Assembly (NCBI GenBank): GCA_025558095.1
Contig: JAIVFI010000004.1
Coordinates: 124,001-188,000 of the forward strand
Origin: Hyaloraphidium curvatum
Lineage: Eukaryota; Monoblepharomycota; Hyaloraphidiomycetes; Hyaloraphidiales; Hyaloraphidiaceae
Direction: 5' to 3'
DNA length: 64,000 nt
Each line of letters opens with the position of its first letter. Positions within the stretch are counted from its first letter, which is position 1. Both the position numbers and the translations under genes were made by a program. Positions 49,340 to 61,400 of the stretch are shown here, piece by piece. The notes beneath the pieces are model-generated. The model was not told the origin of the DNA. It searched no databases and worked only from the letters and a program-made list of their open reading frames with translations.

Positions 49340-50296
49340 TCACAGGTTTGCCCTCGACGCCTGCCCGTCGTCGACGCGGATCGTCGCCCCCGTGACAAAC
49401 TCGGAGCTCGGCGAGACCAGGTACAGCAGCGTGCTGTCGAGCTGCGCCGGGTCGCCCATCCGCTTGCGAGGGAAGGCCTGGGTGATGTCGCCCACGCGGG
49501 AGAGCATGCCGTCCATCATCTCCGAGGCGAACCTGGCGAACAGGGTGAGATGGGAACAGGTTGGGAGGGCGAGAAACCCACGCGCCGGGCGCGATGCAAT
49601 TAACATTAATCCCGAAGTGCGCCCAGTCCATGGCAAGCGCCTCGGTCATCCTCGCGATCGCGGTCTTGGTCACGGCGTACAGCGCCGCCCCGGTCCCGTT
49701 GTAGCTAAAGTGCGCGGTCGACGAGATGTTGACGATCCGGCCGGGCAGCTTGGCGGCGATCAACCGGCGTGCGACCTCGCACGCGAGGATCCACGGACCG
49801 CGCAAGTTAACACCAAGAACCTTGTCCACGAACTCGACCGACATCTTGTGGGCGCGCTGCGCGTCGGGGCTGCCGGCAACGAGCAATCAGACCACTTCCA
49901 ACCCTCGTTCGGGCGCCATTCCCACATTCCGGCGTTGTTGACCAAAATCTGCACGGGCTGGCCGAAGTGCTCCTGGGCCTTGGCGACCCCGGCGATGATC
50001 TGCTGGGCATCCACGACGTCCATGGCGATCGGCAGGGCCACCCCTCCCTCGGCCTCGATCTCCTTGGCCAGCGCCTGCAGGTTCTGTTTGCCAGAACGCG
50101 GGAATCAGCGTCTCCCGCCATTGAACGCCGCGAGAAGGGGCCCGACCTCGATCCGCCGCGCGCAGATGGCGACCTTAGCGCCGCACTTGGCAAGCACCTT
50201 GGCGAAGCGCACGCCCAGGCCTGCCGAGGCGCCCGTGACGAGGGCAACCTGGCCCTTCAGATCCGTCGAGAAGTTGGGGTTGGGGAAGGCGGGCAT
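49340..50296 (-). CDS. intact short-chain dehydrogenase/reductase, four exons (262 aa)
   Basis: Minus-strand exons are 50147-50296, 49926-50083, 49582-49869 and 49340-49532, with introns of 63, 56 and 49 bp, all GT-AG and in frame. All classical SDR motifs are present: VALVTGASAGLG (cofactor loop), ILVNNAG, NISSTAHFSYNG (catalytic Ser), ALYAVTKTAIARM (Tyr-x3-Lys), INVNCIAPGAFASEMM, and the C-terminal SSEFVTGATIRVDDGQ. An Arg pair follows the second strand (AICARRIE), which favours NADP(H). Length is typical of the family. The nitronate monooxygenase gene lies 340 bp upstream on the same strand. The substrate is unknown; the DPAQLDSTLLYLVSPSS region is usual for 3-oxoacyl or alcohol SDRs. Confidence 0.92.
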
Positions 50297-50636
50297 CGCG
50301 GTTCCGGTCGCGTGGGGGAAGTAGGAGGAAGGATGGGGGCGAGTGGGGGTTTTGAGGGTTTGGAACGGTTCCGGTCGCGGGGGAGAGGTTCCGAGGAAGG
50401 ATGAGGATGGGGTTTCGGCGACCGTGGAACGAGATTGCGGCGGGAAACGAGCGGGGGACGTGGAGCGGGCCGGGATGTTTGTCCGGCCCGGACGGCGCGC
50501 CGAAGCCGCCCACGTTCACGCACCGTCAGAATGTGAAGCCAGAGCAACAAACGGATTTTTGGGCTGACTATACAGGAAACTTGAATGTGCACGTTTTCCG
50601 GCCTATGTATGGCACCCTTTTGCCCCCACAGCCGCC
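50297..50636. other. intergenic, 340 bp
   Basis: This lies between the 3' end of the nitronate monooxygenase gene and the start of the SDR gene, both on the minus strand. Frames here are short. It presumably holds the SDR promoter. Confidence 0.5.
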
Positions 50637-51942
50637 TCAAAGCTTGGCGCCGACGATCGTGGCCTTGGGCACCTCCTGGAGCACCTTGATCGCCCCGGCG
50701 ACCATCTCGTCGACGATTTGCTTCGCGGGGAGCACGTCGCCAATCGCACCGGCGACCTGTCATCGGGGAATCGGCGGTCAGAAGGACGACCAAACACCAG
50801 CGGAGACACGGAACCCACGCTGCCCATCAGCAGGCTGCGGCTGTTGATCATGACGTCCGCGGGGATCTCGCCCTGCTCCTTCTCGATCTTCTCGAGGTCG
50901 TGGCTCACGGGGAGGATTCCCTTGGAGGTGAGCTGCACAAAGGGCCGGTCGTCAGTCGCGAGGCGCGACGAGAGCCCGGGGAAAACGCACGTCCTTGATC
51001 TCGTCCCGCCTATTCTCCTCCCAGTTCATCACGTACGGGTTTTTGAGCACCCTCAGCGGCCTGCCCGAGAAGATGATGGTCCTGATGGTGCTGTCGTAGT
51101 CCGCCTTGACGATGGCGTCCTTGTGCCTCTGTGGGGCGCCGGCCTCGAGCGACGCCACGAAGCGCGTGCCGACCCAGACCGCCTGCGCGCCGAAGCACAG
51201 CGCCATGGCGAGCGAGCGGCCGTCGAAGATGCCGCCGGCGGCGATCACGGGGACCTGCTCGCCCGTGAGGGGGGACTTGTGCCCGCGGACCATGTCGACG
51301 GCCTTGGGGATCAGCACCGAAGTGGGAACGTCGCCCGTGTGCCCGCCGCCCTCGCCGCCCTGAGCGCAGATGATGTCGACGCCCACCGCGAGCGCCTTCG
51401 GGATGTGCTTGGGAGCGCCGACCATGTTCATCACCGCGATGCCGTTCTTGTGGAGCTTGTCCACGGCCCACTGCGGCGGCACGCCGACGGCGCAGACGAA
51501 CAGCTTGGCGCCGCCCTCGATGATGACGTCGATGAGCTCGGGGAGCTTGCCGCCCGTGTAGTCCTTGTTGGTCTTGCGCGCGTTGCCGCCGACCTGGGGC
51601 AGCAGCAGGTCCACGCCGAAGGGAGCGGATTTGTCGGTCATGTAGGACTTGATCTCCTCGATCTGCACGCGGAGCATCTCGGGGGTGTAGCCGAGGCCGC
51701 CGATCACGCCCATGCCGCCGGCGTTGGTGACCGCGGCAGCGAGCTCGGGGCCGGCGGCGACGTTCATCCCGGCCTGTGTGTACCGCGGTCAGTCCGAGAT
51801 CGCCGCTGCCCGGGGATACGACCCACCAGGAGGATCGGGTGCTTGATGCCGAACATCTGCGCGGGCGGGGTCGGTCAGTGGGAGACGGCATGGGGGACGC
51901 CCGCGGGGCCACCTTGGTGATCTGCGTCTGGAGGGCGGCCAT
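50637..51942 (-). CDS. nitronate monooxygenase (2-nitropropane dioxygenase family), five exons, 358 aa
   Basis: Minus-strand exons are 51913-51942, 51827-51856, 50991-51773, 50819-50932 and 50637-50756. Introns are 56, 53, 58 and 62 bp. The first two exons are 30 bp each and encode MAALQTQITK and MFGIKHPILL. The FMN-binding TIM barrel follows: AGMNVAAGPELAAAVTNAGG, GVDLLLPQVGGNA, CAQGGEGGGHTGDVPTSVLI (the GGHTG His is the usual catalytic base), VPVIAAGGIFDGRSLAMAL and AVWVGTRFVASLEAGAP (FMN phosphate). The C-terminus has LTSKGILPVSHDLEK and LPAKQIVDEMVAGAIKVLQE. It oxidises alkyl nitronates such as propionate-3-nitronate, a detoxification role. Each splice restores family homology. Confidence 0.93.
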
Positions 51943-52383
51943 CGCGGCAACAGTTGCGGAGGGGAGAAGGGCGGGAAGAGCGGAAAGGCGGGCCGGGAAA
52001 GGAGAGTGAGTCGGGCGGAAGGCGGGACGGCGGAAAGTCGATCGCGCCGCGCTGCATGGGCGACAACACGGAGTCAGCCCCAATCCCTCGCCAGCGATTG
52101 TGCAACAATCTGCATGATGCGGCCTGGGATTAGATAGACTGGATATCCATCCGTGCGGGTGGGCGGCAGGGATCGATGGTTCGGCGGGGACCGATGATAT
52201 GTGACTGAGCGTATGGACGAAGCAGTCAAAAGACGGCTGATCAAGTGCCAGAATGCGATGCGATGCACCTGTATCTTCAGCTCGCGAGGAGCCGTGGCCA
52301 AGGTGCTGGCTGTTGAACGATGTGCTGCACGGGTTTTCACGTGAAGGTGATGGTTCAGGCTGTCCCCCACGAAACCGTCATAC
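51943..52383. other. intergen region, 441 bp, divergent promoters
   Basis: This lies between the starts of the nitronate monooxygenase gene (minus) and the F-box-like gene (plus). It is AT-richer around 52120-52210. No RNA gene or repeat was seen. Confidence 0.5.
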
Positions 52384-53505
52384 ATGTCCGAGCCCGCGGC
52401 GCCCTCGCTGCTGTCGGTCCCGCCGGAGCTGCACCTGCGCATCGCGTGGCATCTGCGCGGCGATGCGGCGGCGCTGCGGCGGCTGGCGGGGGCGTGCCGC
52501 GCGCTGCGGGATGCCGCGGACGACAACGCGGCCTGGCGCAGCGCCTATGCCGCGCTGCTCGCGCCGAAGCAGCGCGCGACGATGCCCAAGCCTTGCGATT
52601 ACCATTTCCTGATCGACTTTGGCGGCCAGCCGGACGTCCTCTCCTCCGCGCCGCCCGGCCCGCTCGCCGGCGCGCTGCGGGAGCGCCGCAGGCGCGGCCT
52701 CGTGCCCGCCGCGCTGGCCCGCGAGGTCGATTCCCTGCTCGCCGATCTCGACTCCCTCGCACCCGCGGACGCCGTGGAGGCCCGCGCCGACCTGTCGCGG
52801 CTGCTGCTCGCCACCTTCCCCGCCTTCCTCGCGCCCGCCCCCTCCCCACCGCCCTTCTCCTCCCCGTGGAAGCTCTCCTTCCACGTCCTCCTCCGGGACC
52901 TCCGCCGCACCTTCGTCACGCCCTCCGAGCTCGCCGCCTGCGACTTCGACGTGCGCTTCCGCGGCGCCGGCTGGCTGGGCTGGCCCGATGGCGGCGGCGG
53001 CCCTTCCCCGCGGCGCTTCTCCGCGCGGCACTCGCCCGACGGCACCGTTCTCTTCGACGGGCACAGGATGGCGTGGCGGTTCGTCGGGGACGTGGACGCC
53101 GGCGGGTCCCGCGGCTGGTTCGGCGCCGCGAGGCCGGGGGGCGCGCACCATTCCCGCTGCGTGAGGATGGTGCAGACCGAGATGTACCCGCCCAAGAGCG
53201 TCGCGAGGGCGTCGGACGGGGGGTGGGTGCTGTTCAACGCGCAGGTGGTCTACATAAGCGTGGACGCCGGGCCGGAGGAGGCCGCCGAGGGGGAGGGTGA
53301 AGGGCAGGAGACGGATGGGGGGGATGCGGTGCCGGTGCAGCAGGCGCTGCTGCACCACGGCAACCCCGCGCTGGGCGCGGGGCTGGGGTACAACGGCCCG
53401 CACGGCGGGCCGGGGATCGCGTTCGCGAAGGAAGTGGTCAAGGTGCTGGCTTTCCACGCGGCCGTGGTGTTCGGATTCGGGCTGTTTGTCGCTTGGATGA
53501 TGTAA
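52384..53505 (+). CDS. F-box-like protein with C-terminal membrane anchor (373 aa)
   Basis: A single exon from ATG 52384. Residues 9-55 match an F-box: LLSVPPELHLRIAWHLRGDA, then LRRLAGACRALRDAADDNAA and WRSAYAALLAP. F-box proteins recruit targets to SCF ubiquitin ligases through Skp1. The middle has a Trp- and Phe-rich segment (WKLSFHVLLRDLRRTFVTPS; DFDVRFRGAGWLGWP; RMAWRFVGDVDAG) that may be a beta-sandwich target-binding domain. The last 20 residues (KVLAFHAAVVFGFGLFVAWM) are a hydrophobic helix at the extreme C-terminus, as in tail-anchored proteins. F-box plus tail anchor is uncommon and suggests ubiquitin ligase recruitment to a membrane. The target is unknown. Confidence 0.72.
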   Translation: MSEPAAPSLLSVPPELHLRIAWHLRGDAAALRRLAGACRALRDAADDNAAWRSAYAALLAPKQRATMPKPCDYHFLIDFGGQPDVLSSAPPGPLAGALRERRRRGLVPAALAREVDSLLADLDSLAPADAVEARADLSRLLLATFPAFLAPAPSPPPFSSPWKLSFHVLLRDLRRTFVTPSELAACDFDVRFRGAGWLGWPDGGGGPSPRRFSARHSPDGTVLFDGHRMAWRFVGDVDAGGSRGWFGAARPGGAHHSRCVRMVQTEMYPPKSVARASDGGWVLFNAQVVYISVDAGPEEAAEGEGEGQETDGGDAVPVQQALLHHGNPALGAGLGYNGPHGGPGIAFAKEVVKVLAFHAAVVFGFGLFVAWMM

Positions 53506-53784
53506 TTCTCGCAATGCGAGGCGGATTTGGCGTGCCGGATGAGCAGCCGCGCGGTGGCTCGGGACGAGGCTAGAGGTCGGGGCGTCACGCCGAGCCCCGC
53601 GGGGCGATCGATGCCACCGAGCCATCGCTTCAGCTCCATCCATCCTCCTCCGTCGTTCTCTGCATTTTCCAAATCGAGCATCCGACGACCCCGGAGCTCC
53701 CTCCACTAGCGCGGCCCGCGACCTCGGTCCCTCCTCACCCACCGATCACCGCCCTCTTCCCCTCCGCCGTACGCGACGAATCCC

Positions 53785-55221
53785 ATGCCTCCTCCCCGCA
53801 AAAAACGGCGCATCGAGCGTCCCGAGCCCGTCGACGGGTCTGCATCCCCCTGCGCCGCGGCGGAGCCGTCCCCCGACGCGCCCCGCGCCTTCCCCGTCGA
53901 GCTCTTCAAGGCCATTTCCGAGCACCTGCACCCGACGAGCAGGACGCTGCTCCGCCTCGCGCTCGCGTCCAAGGCGATCTACGTGCTGCTGCTCCCCCGC
54001 CGCATGTCGGTGGTGCGGCTGTGCCGCATCGTGCAGCGCGTCGACAGGCCGCCGCTGCCGCGGACGGCCATCATGCGGCGGCTGGAGGGGTTCCTCGGCG
54101 ACGCTTTGGGGGCGGACAAGTTCGCGCACGCAAAGAGGTTGGAGCTCGGGCGGTTTTTGGGCGACAGGGAGTTCGATTCGGAGGGGTACAGGGCGGCCGT
54201 CGGGAGGCTGCTTTCGCTGTGCAGGAACGCGTCGAGCGTGAGCGTGGACGGGCTGCCCGGGTACGCGGTGCCGTTGCTCGCCGGGATGCCGCGCCTCGAG
54301 GTGCTCGAGGTGGCCAACGAGCTCCGCGACGTGGAGGAGGTCGCCCGCCATACGTGGCGGCTCGAGCGGCTGGCGGTCAGGGACGAAAAGGCCGCCGAGG
54401 CGTTCGGTACCGGCCCCCGCGCGATCGAGGTGCGGCGGGCAAAGGGCGCGCGGTCGTTTGCGGTGCCGGGGCTCGTGTCGCTGCAGTTTTCGAACCACGC
54501 GGGGGTCGGGATGCCCGCGGGGGAGATGCCCCGGCTGAGGGAGGTGGATCTGACGGGGATCAGCGGGGTCGATGCGGGGACGGTGAACAGGATCGCGGAG
54601 CTCGCTCCGCGGCTGGAGAGGATGCGGGTGCGGTTCACCCTGCGCGACGCCAGGGCCACCGCGGCGCTGACGGACGAGGCGGTGGCGCTGATCGACCATT
54701 TCGAGGACGAGCACGTGCTGGTGCATCTGGAAGCCATGCTGGCGCGGCCGGCGTTCAACCCGCGCTCGGTGCTGGACTACCAGTACTCGTCGACCACGGA
54801 CGGGGCCACGGAGGAGAAGCGGCAGCTCGTGGCGGACATGCTGAGGCGGTCGGCGCGCATCTGGCCGCTGCTGTGCGCGAGGACGAACCTGAAGGAGGTG
54901 ACCTGTTGGTACCTGCCGACCGTACTGCTCGCGGGGGCGGTCCCGCCGGCGCTGGAGAAGCTCACGGCGGTGGTGGCGTGGCCGTGCCTCGGCGCGGGGG
55001 AACTGCACGTCGCGGCGTACAACCTGCGCAGGGCGGGTGTGAGGCCCGTGTTCAGGGGGTTCAGGGTGGGCGAGGCGCTGCCGGCGGACGTGGCCCCGCC
55101 CGTGGGGGAGGCGGCGGTGCGGGACGAGATCACCCATTGGAGGAGGGGGACGCCCAATGCGGGCAATCCGGACTACAGCCAGGGGGAACGGCACGCGCCG
55201 CCGCCGCCGCAGGACGACTGA
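53785..55221 (+). CDS. F-box-like protein with degenerate leucine-rich repeats (478 aa)
   Basis: A single exon from ATG 53785. A basic start (PPPRKKRRIERPEP) resembles a nuclear localisation signal. Residues about 36-75 look like an F-box (FPVELFKAISEHLHPTSRTL, then LRLALASKAIYVLLLPRRM). The rest carries irregular LRR-like strands: SVSVDGLPGY, MPRLEVLEVANELRDVEEVA, LERLAVRD, PRLREVDLTGISGVDAGTVN, LERMRVRF and LKEVTCWYLP. Such F-box/LRR proteins choose substrates for SCF ubiquitin ligases. It follows another F-box-like gene (52384-53505) by 279 bp on the same strand, but the two proteins show no clear similarity beyond the F-box. The target is unknown. Confidence 0.72.
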   Translation: MPPPRKKRRIERPEPVDGSASPCAAAEPSPDAPRAFPVELFKAISEHLHPTSRTLLRLALASKAIYVLLLPRRMSVVRLCRIVQRVDRPPLPRTAIMRRLEGFLGDALGADKFAHAKRLELGRFLGDREFDSEGYRAAVGRLLSLCRNASSVSVDGLPGYAVPLLAGMPRLEVLEVANELRDVEEVARHTWRLERLAVRDEKAAEAFGTGPRAIEVRRAKGARSFAVPGLVSLQFSNHAGVGMPAGEMPRLREVDLTGISGVDAGTVNRIAELAPRLERMRVRFTLRDARATAALTDEAVALIDHFEDEHVLVHLEAMLARPAFNPRSVLDYQYSSTTDGATEEKRQLVADMLRRSARIWPLLCARTNLKEVTCWYLPTVLLAGAVPPALEKLTAVVAWPCLGAGELHVAAYNLRRAGVRPVFRGFRVGEALPADVAPPVGEAAVRDEITHWRRGTPNAGNPDYSQGERHAPPPPQDD

Positions 55222-55479
55222 ATGGGGAGGGAGGTTGTATTTGCGATCGGCGAGATGGGGCGGGGCGGACGTGCCCGGGATGGGGCCGGAGTGTAAACTA
55301 TGGAGAGCCTACGTGTAATTTAGTGCCCGGCGAGTCGCGCCGATCGGGATCGAGCGGGACCGGGGCAGATCGCCACCGGCACGTGTGCGTTCGCGTCAGT
55401 CGCCGCGGCTGCGGACACGCACCACCACTTTTTCGGGACTTTCGGGCGATCCCAGCCCACCGCTACATGGCCGGCTAGA

Positions 55480-58400
55480 ATGTTCCGCGGACTGTTCGGC
55501 GGCCGCGGCGCGGTGCCGCCGGCGGAGGCCGATCCGGGAGCCGCGTCTGTGGAGGGCCGCGAGGACGAGGTGGAGGGCCGGGGCGGGGACGCCGAGGCCC
55601 CGCCCGCCGGGCCCTCCGAGGCGGCAAGCGACGCGCCCAACGACGCGGCGGAAGGGAATGCCGGCGAGGGCGACGGCGGCGCGGAGGGCGGCGGGCGCGC
55701 GGCGGGCACCCCGGCCGCAGACCCCGTCGCGGGCGCGGACGCCGACCGCCGCTCGACGTCGTCGGGCCCGTCGCGCGCGTCCGAGTCGTCGCGCGCCCCG
55801 TCCGCGGCGCCGTCGCAGCCGCCGTCGGTCGCGCCGTCGTCGCGCGCCTCGGCGACCTTCCGCGCGTCGGCGTCGCTGCCGCGCCCGTCGGGCTCGGCCG
55901 TGCCGCTGTCGGCGCTGGCGCCCGGCGACCTGTTCATCCGTCTGGCCGCGGAGCGCATAGCCGGCATGCGCGAGGCACGGAAGGTGCCCGCGCTGCTGGA
56001 CGACTGCAGGAGGGCCCTCGCCGTCCTCGACTCCCCGCCGTCGCACGGCCACCGCCGCGTGCCCTCGACCTCGTCGCTGTCGTCGCACCAGGGCCCCGTC
56101 TCGGGCTCGGGCCGCACCCCCGACGAGCTGGCCGCGCTGTACGCGCCCCTGGCCGCCGCCTGCGGCTCGCGCAACACCGCCCTGGCCTCGGTCGCCGTCG
56201 ACTGCTTCGGCAAGCTGTTCGCCTACGACTACTGGGGCCGCGGCGCCGCCGACGGGGGCGACCCCGGCCGCGCGTCCATCGACGATCTGGACGACGCCGC
56301 GCCCCCGGTCCCCGACGCCCCTTCGGGCCCGTCCCAGCGCTCGGCAAACTACCCGGACATGGTCGTCGACGCCGTCTCGGCGTGCTTCACCACCCCGCTG
56401 CCGCCGCCGGCGATGCAGCTCCAGATCGTCAAGGCGCTCTCGGCCGCCGTCTCCTCCCCCGGCGGCGTGCACGGCTCGACCCTGCTCAAGTGCATCCGCA
56501 CGCTGTACAACGTCTTCCTGCTGAGCGCCGAGGCCGAGGTGCAGGTCGTCGCGCAGGGCGGCCTCTCGCAGTGCGTCGCCATCGTCGTCGGCCGCGTGCC
56601 CAAGGAAGGCTTCGACTTTGGCGACTACGAGCCCCCGCTGGAGCCCGCGCCGGCCACCGACGCGCCCGACGGCGCCTCCTCCCCTCCGCGCTCCCCGCAC
56701 GCGGAGCACCCGCAGCACGCCCCGCGGGAACCCCTCGCCGTGACCCACCTCAAGGACACCTTCCTCCTCCTCCGCGCGCTGCTCAAGCTCGCCATGAAAC
56801 CCCTGCCCCCCGGCGACCCGGACCTGCGCTCGCACCCCATGCGCTCCAAGCTGCTCTCCCTGTCCCTGGTCCAGTCGGTCCTGCAGGCCTCGCCGCACGT
56901 GCTGGCGACGGACGCGTGGCCGCTGTTTGCGAGGGGGGGCGGGGAGGACAGGACCATGGTACAGGCGGTGAAGCAGTACCTGTGCGTGGGGCTGGCGAGG
57001 AACCTGGCTTCGGCGGTGCCGCAGGTGTACGACGCGAGCCTGGACATTTTCGTGCGCGTGGCGGCGAGTTCCGTGAGGGGGTCGCTGAAGGTGGGGCTTC
57101 CGGTGCGGCTGCGGACCGGCATTGTGCTGATCCGTTTTCCTTCCTTTCGCGCCCACAGAAGGAGCTCTCGGTCCTCTTCACCGAGCTCCTCCTCCCCATC
57201 CTCGAATCCAAGCCCCCCACCTCGGTCACCTACCACCAGCGCCTCTCCCTCCTCCGCCACCTGGGCCGGCTGCTCTCCTCCCCCGAGGGCCCGCGGCTGC
57301 TCGTCGAGATCTACCTCAACTACGACTGCGACCCCGAAGCCTCGGGCCGGGAGAACGTATGGGAGCGGATGGTCTCTGCGCTCGCGCGGGTGGTCAACCG
57401 CACCGAATCCGGCGCCGCGGGCACGCCCACCTCGTCGACGCCCACGGACAAGCGGCCCCCCGGGTCGGGCGAGCAGGCCTTCATCTCGACGCAGCACCTC
57501 GCGCAGCTCAGCAAGACCGAGGTGTCGCAGCTCTACTCGTCCAAGGGCGACGCGGCGGAGCTGCGGAGGAGGGCGCTCGAGGTGCTCGTCACGGGCGTCT
57601 TGGGAGGTTTGGCGGAGTGGGTCCGCAGCCGGCGCGCGGAGGAGGATGCCCGCGAGGCCGAGTCCGGGGGCCCGGGGACCCCCCGCGCCGGAGCGGAGGA
57701 CGACGAGGAGCCGGCGGCGGGGCAGCCCCCCGCGGCGGACGTGCCGAGCGTGTTCGAGCAGAGCATGCGGCGCAAGATGCTCGCGCAGGAGGGGGTCAGG
57801 AGGTTCAACTGGAAGCCCAAGAAGGGGGTGGGGATGCTTCTGGAGACGGGGATGGTGCCGTCTTCGGACCCGAAGGAGATCGCGAGGTTCCTGCTGCGCG
57901 CCGAGGGGGTGGATAAGCGCGTGCTCGGGGAGTACTTGGGGGAGGGCGACGAGGAGCACATTGCCATCATGCACGCGTTCGTGGACGGGATGGAGTTTGC
58001 GGGGATGCGGTTCGTGGACGCGCTGCGGGAGTTCCTGCAGAGCTTCAGGCTGCCGGGCGAGGCGCAGAAGATCGACAGGTTCATGCTCAAGTTCGCGGAG
58101 AGGTACCTGGCCAACAACCCGGGCAAGTTCGGGAGCGCAGGTCGGTATCCGGCAGCGCGCGCCACATTGGCTTCGAGCTTACCGCGTCCCGCGGCTTCCA
58201 GACACGGCCTACGTGCTCGCCTACTCGGTCGTCATGCTCAACACGGACCTGCACAACCCGCAGATCAAGAAGCACATGACCAAGCAGGAGTTCATCCGCA
58301 ACAACCGCGGCATCGACGAGGGCAAGGACCTCGACCAGGATTTCCTCGAGACCATATACGACGAGATCGCGTCCAACGAGATCCGTATGAAGGAGGAGCA

Positions 58401-61400
58401 CGAGAACAAGCCCGCGGCGCCGGAACCCCCCGCGCTCGGGCTCGACCTGCTCAGCCTGGTCCCCGTGGCGCGCAAGCGCGCGCCGGCGCCGAGCCTGGCC
58501 AGCGAGCAGATGGCGCAAAAGACCGAGGGCGTGCTGTTCAAGCTCCTGCGCGGGCGCAAGAAGAAGGCCGCGGCGGTGCTGGCCGAGTCGGCCTCGCGCA
58601 ACTCGATCGAGGCCGTCGGCGACCGCGCGGGGGTGAGCAACGTGTGGTTCCGGGCCAGCCACCACGAGCACGTCAGGGGCATGTTCGAGGTGGTGTGGAT
58701 GCCGGTGCTCACGGCCGTCAGCGGGCCGCTGCAGGAGACCGAGGACCCGGACCAGCTGCAGCTGTGCCTCGAGGGGCTCAGGCTGAGCATCAGGCTGTCG
58801 TGCGAGTTCCCCGAAATGGAGCTCGAGCGGCGCGCCTTCGTGTCGACGCTGTCCCGGTTCACGCAGCTGGCCAACCTGGGCGAGATCAGACCCAAGAACA
58901 TCGAGGCCATCAAGCTGCTGCTGGAGATCGCCCTGGCCGAGGGCAACTTCCTCGGCGAGAGCTGGAGGGACGTCGCGGCGTGCATCAGCCAGCTGGACCG
59001 GCTCGCGCTGCTGGGCGGCGGTGGCGCCGGGGACGAGGGGATCAAGCGGATCATGTCCCGGAGCAGCATCTCGGCCGGCTCGGGCGACGCCAAGGCCGGC
59101 AAGGCCGTGCTGGAAAAGGCCGCGCTCGAGACGGCGACGCCGGACATGACCGTGGCCATCGACCGCATCTTCTCGGGGAGCGTGCAGCTCTCGGGGTCGG
59201 CCATCAACGACTTCTACCGCGCCCTGTGCGCCGTCTCGTGGGACGAGATCCAGTCATCGTCTTCGTGGGAGCACCCGCGGATGTACTCGCTCCAGCGGCT
59301 CGTGGAGATGAGCTACTACAACATGAACCGCATCAGGATGGAGTGGACCAACCTCTGGGCCATCCTCGGGGACCACCTCAACCAGGTCGGGTGCCACCCG
59401 AACCCCAACGTGGGCTTCTTCGCCATCGACAAGCTGCACCAGCTGGCCATGAAGTTCATGGACCTGGACGAGCTGCCGTACTTCAAGTTCCAGAAGGACT
59501 TTCTGCGGCCGTACGATTACATCCTGGGCAACAACCCGGACCAGGGCATCAAGGACATGGTGCTGCGCTGCATCCACCAGCTCATCCAGTCCAAGTCGCG
59601 CAACATGAAGTCGGGCTGGCGCACCGTCTTTTCGGCCCTCTCGCGCGCGGGGCGGGACAAGTCCGAGAGCGTCGTCAACTACTCGTTCGAGATCGTGCGC
59701 GCGCTGCACACCTCCTTCTTCGACACCGTCGTCGCCAACCAGGCCGCGCCGGAGCTCATCAACTCGCTCGTCGAGTTCTGCAAGAACCCGCGGTACGAGA
59801 AGATCAGCCTCCAGGCGACCGAGATCCTCAAGGCGACCGTGCCGCGGATCGCCGATATCGCCGTGGCCGAGAGCGCGCGCGTGCGCAGGATCTGGGAGGA
59901 GGAGCAGGCCGCGGGCGGCGAGGCCGAGACGGCGACCGCGACCAAGCAGCGCAAGGAGGATCCGATGCTCAAGTATTGGTTCCCGATCCTGTTCGGGCTG
60001 TACGAGATCGTCATGACCTGCGAGCTCGAGGTGCGGACGAGGTGGGTGTCGGACGGGTTGGCGGCTTGGGATCGGGCTCACGGACTTTCAGGGCCTTGAA
60101 CTACCTGTTCGAGACGCTGCGCGAGTACGGCGGAACCTTCCAGCAGGACTTTTGGGAGGTCGTGTGCCGCGGCGTCCTCTTCCCCATCTTCGACGACCTG
60201 CGCATGTCGAAGTCGGAGACGACCAAGTTCGGCAACCGCGAAGACATGAGCATATGGCTGTCCACCACGCTCATCAAGGCCCTGCACGAGTTCGTCGCGC
60301 TGTTCGACGTCTTCTACGAGCCGTTGAGCTTCATGATGGACGGGTTGCTGGACCTCCTCGCCCTCTGCGTCACGCAGGGTTGGTCCGCTGGGATGAGCTC
60401 CTGGATGCGTTGCGCTGACTGTTGCGGTTCCCCGATCAGAGAACGAAGCCTTGGCCAGGATCGGCGCCGGCTGCATACAGCAGTTCGTGGAAACGAACGC
60501 CGCCAAGTTCGACGCCGAAGCCTGGGACAAGGTCTGCGGGGCGTTTGGTAGGCTGTTCCAGGCGACGACACCCGCTGGACTTTTCCAACTTCGCGAGCAG
60601 GCGATGACGTTCGCACCTGGGCTTCCGCTGGATCGCAACATCCGGGAGGAGGAGGGCTCGAAGGGCCTGGAGCAGCAAAGTTTGAAGCCGGGCCAGAGCA
60701 CTTCCGAGCAGCAGCAGCCCGACACACCGCCCGAGAGTCCGGAGGACTTGCCGGTCGGGGGCACCGGACCAGCCTCGACGCAGGAGCGCCCGCCGATTAG
60801 CAAGAAGGAGTTCCAGCAGACCATCAGCAAATGCGTCATCCAGCTGCTGCTCATCCAGACCCTGCACGAGACGCTCACGCGCAACCCGGTCGTGTACGGC
60901 AACATCCCGACGGCCTCGTACCTCGCGCTCCTGGACTGCTTCGAGAGGAGCTTCCAGTTTGCGAAGCGGTTTAACAACGACCTGGAGCTCCGGCTGGCGC
61001 TGTACCGGGCCGGGTACATGCAGCAGCTCCCGAATCTGCTCAAGCAGGAGACCACCGCCGCGTCCTGCTACGCGGCGGGCCTGCTCAAGATCTTCGTTGA
61101 CTCGGGGAGGGGCGCCGCGATGCAGGCCATGGTGGAGCAGCGCGTGGCACCGTGAGTGTTTGGCGAGGCTTAGTTTGCCGAGTCTCTGCTGATGCCTTCC
61201 CTCGTCAGGCTCGCGAGCGACATCTTCGAGCAGTTCAACGGTTTCGACCCGGAGACGAAGAAGCGGAACATTGCGGCATGGAAACCGGTTATTGTTATGT
61301 TCCTCAACTCTATCGCGCTTTTCGACGACGAGCAGGTTGGTTTGCGGATTGTGCGGCGGCGGCGATGCCGAGTTGCTCACTACAGCTGCACGTCAGTTTG

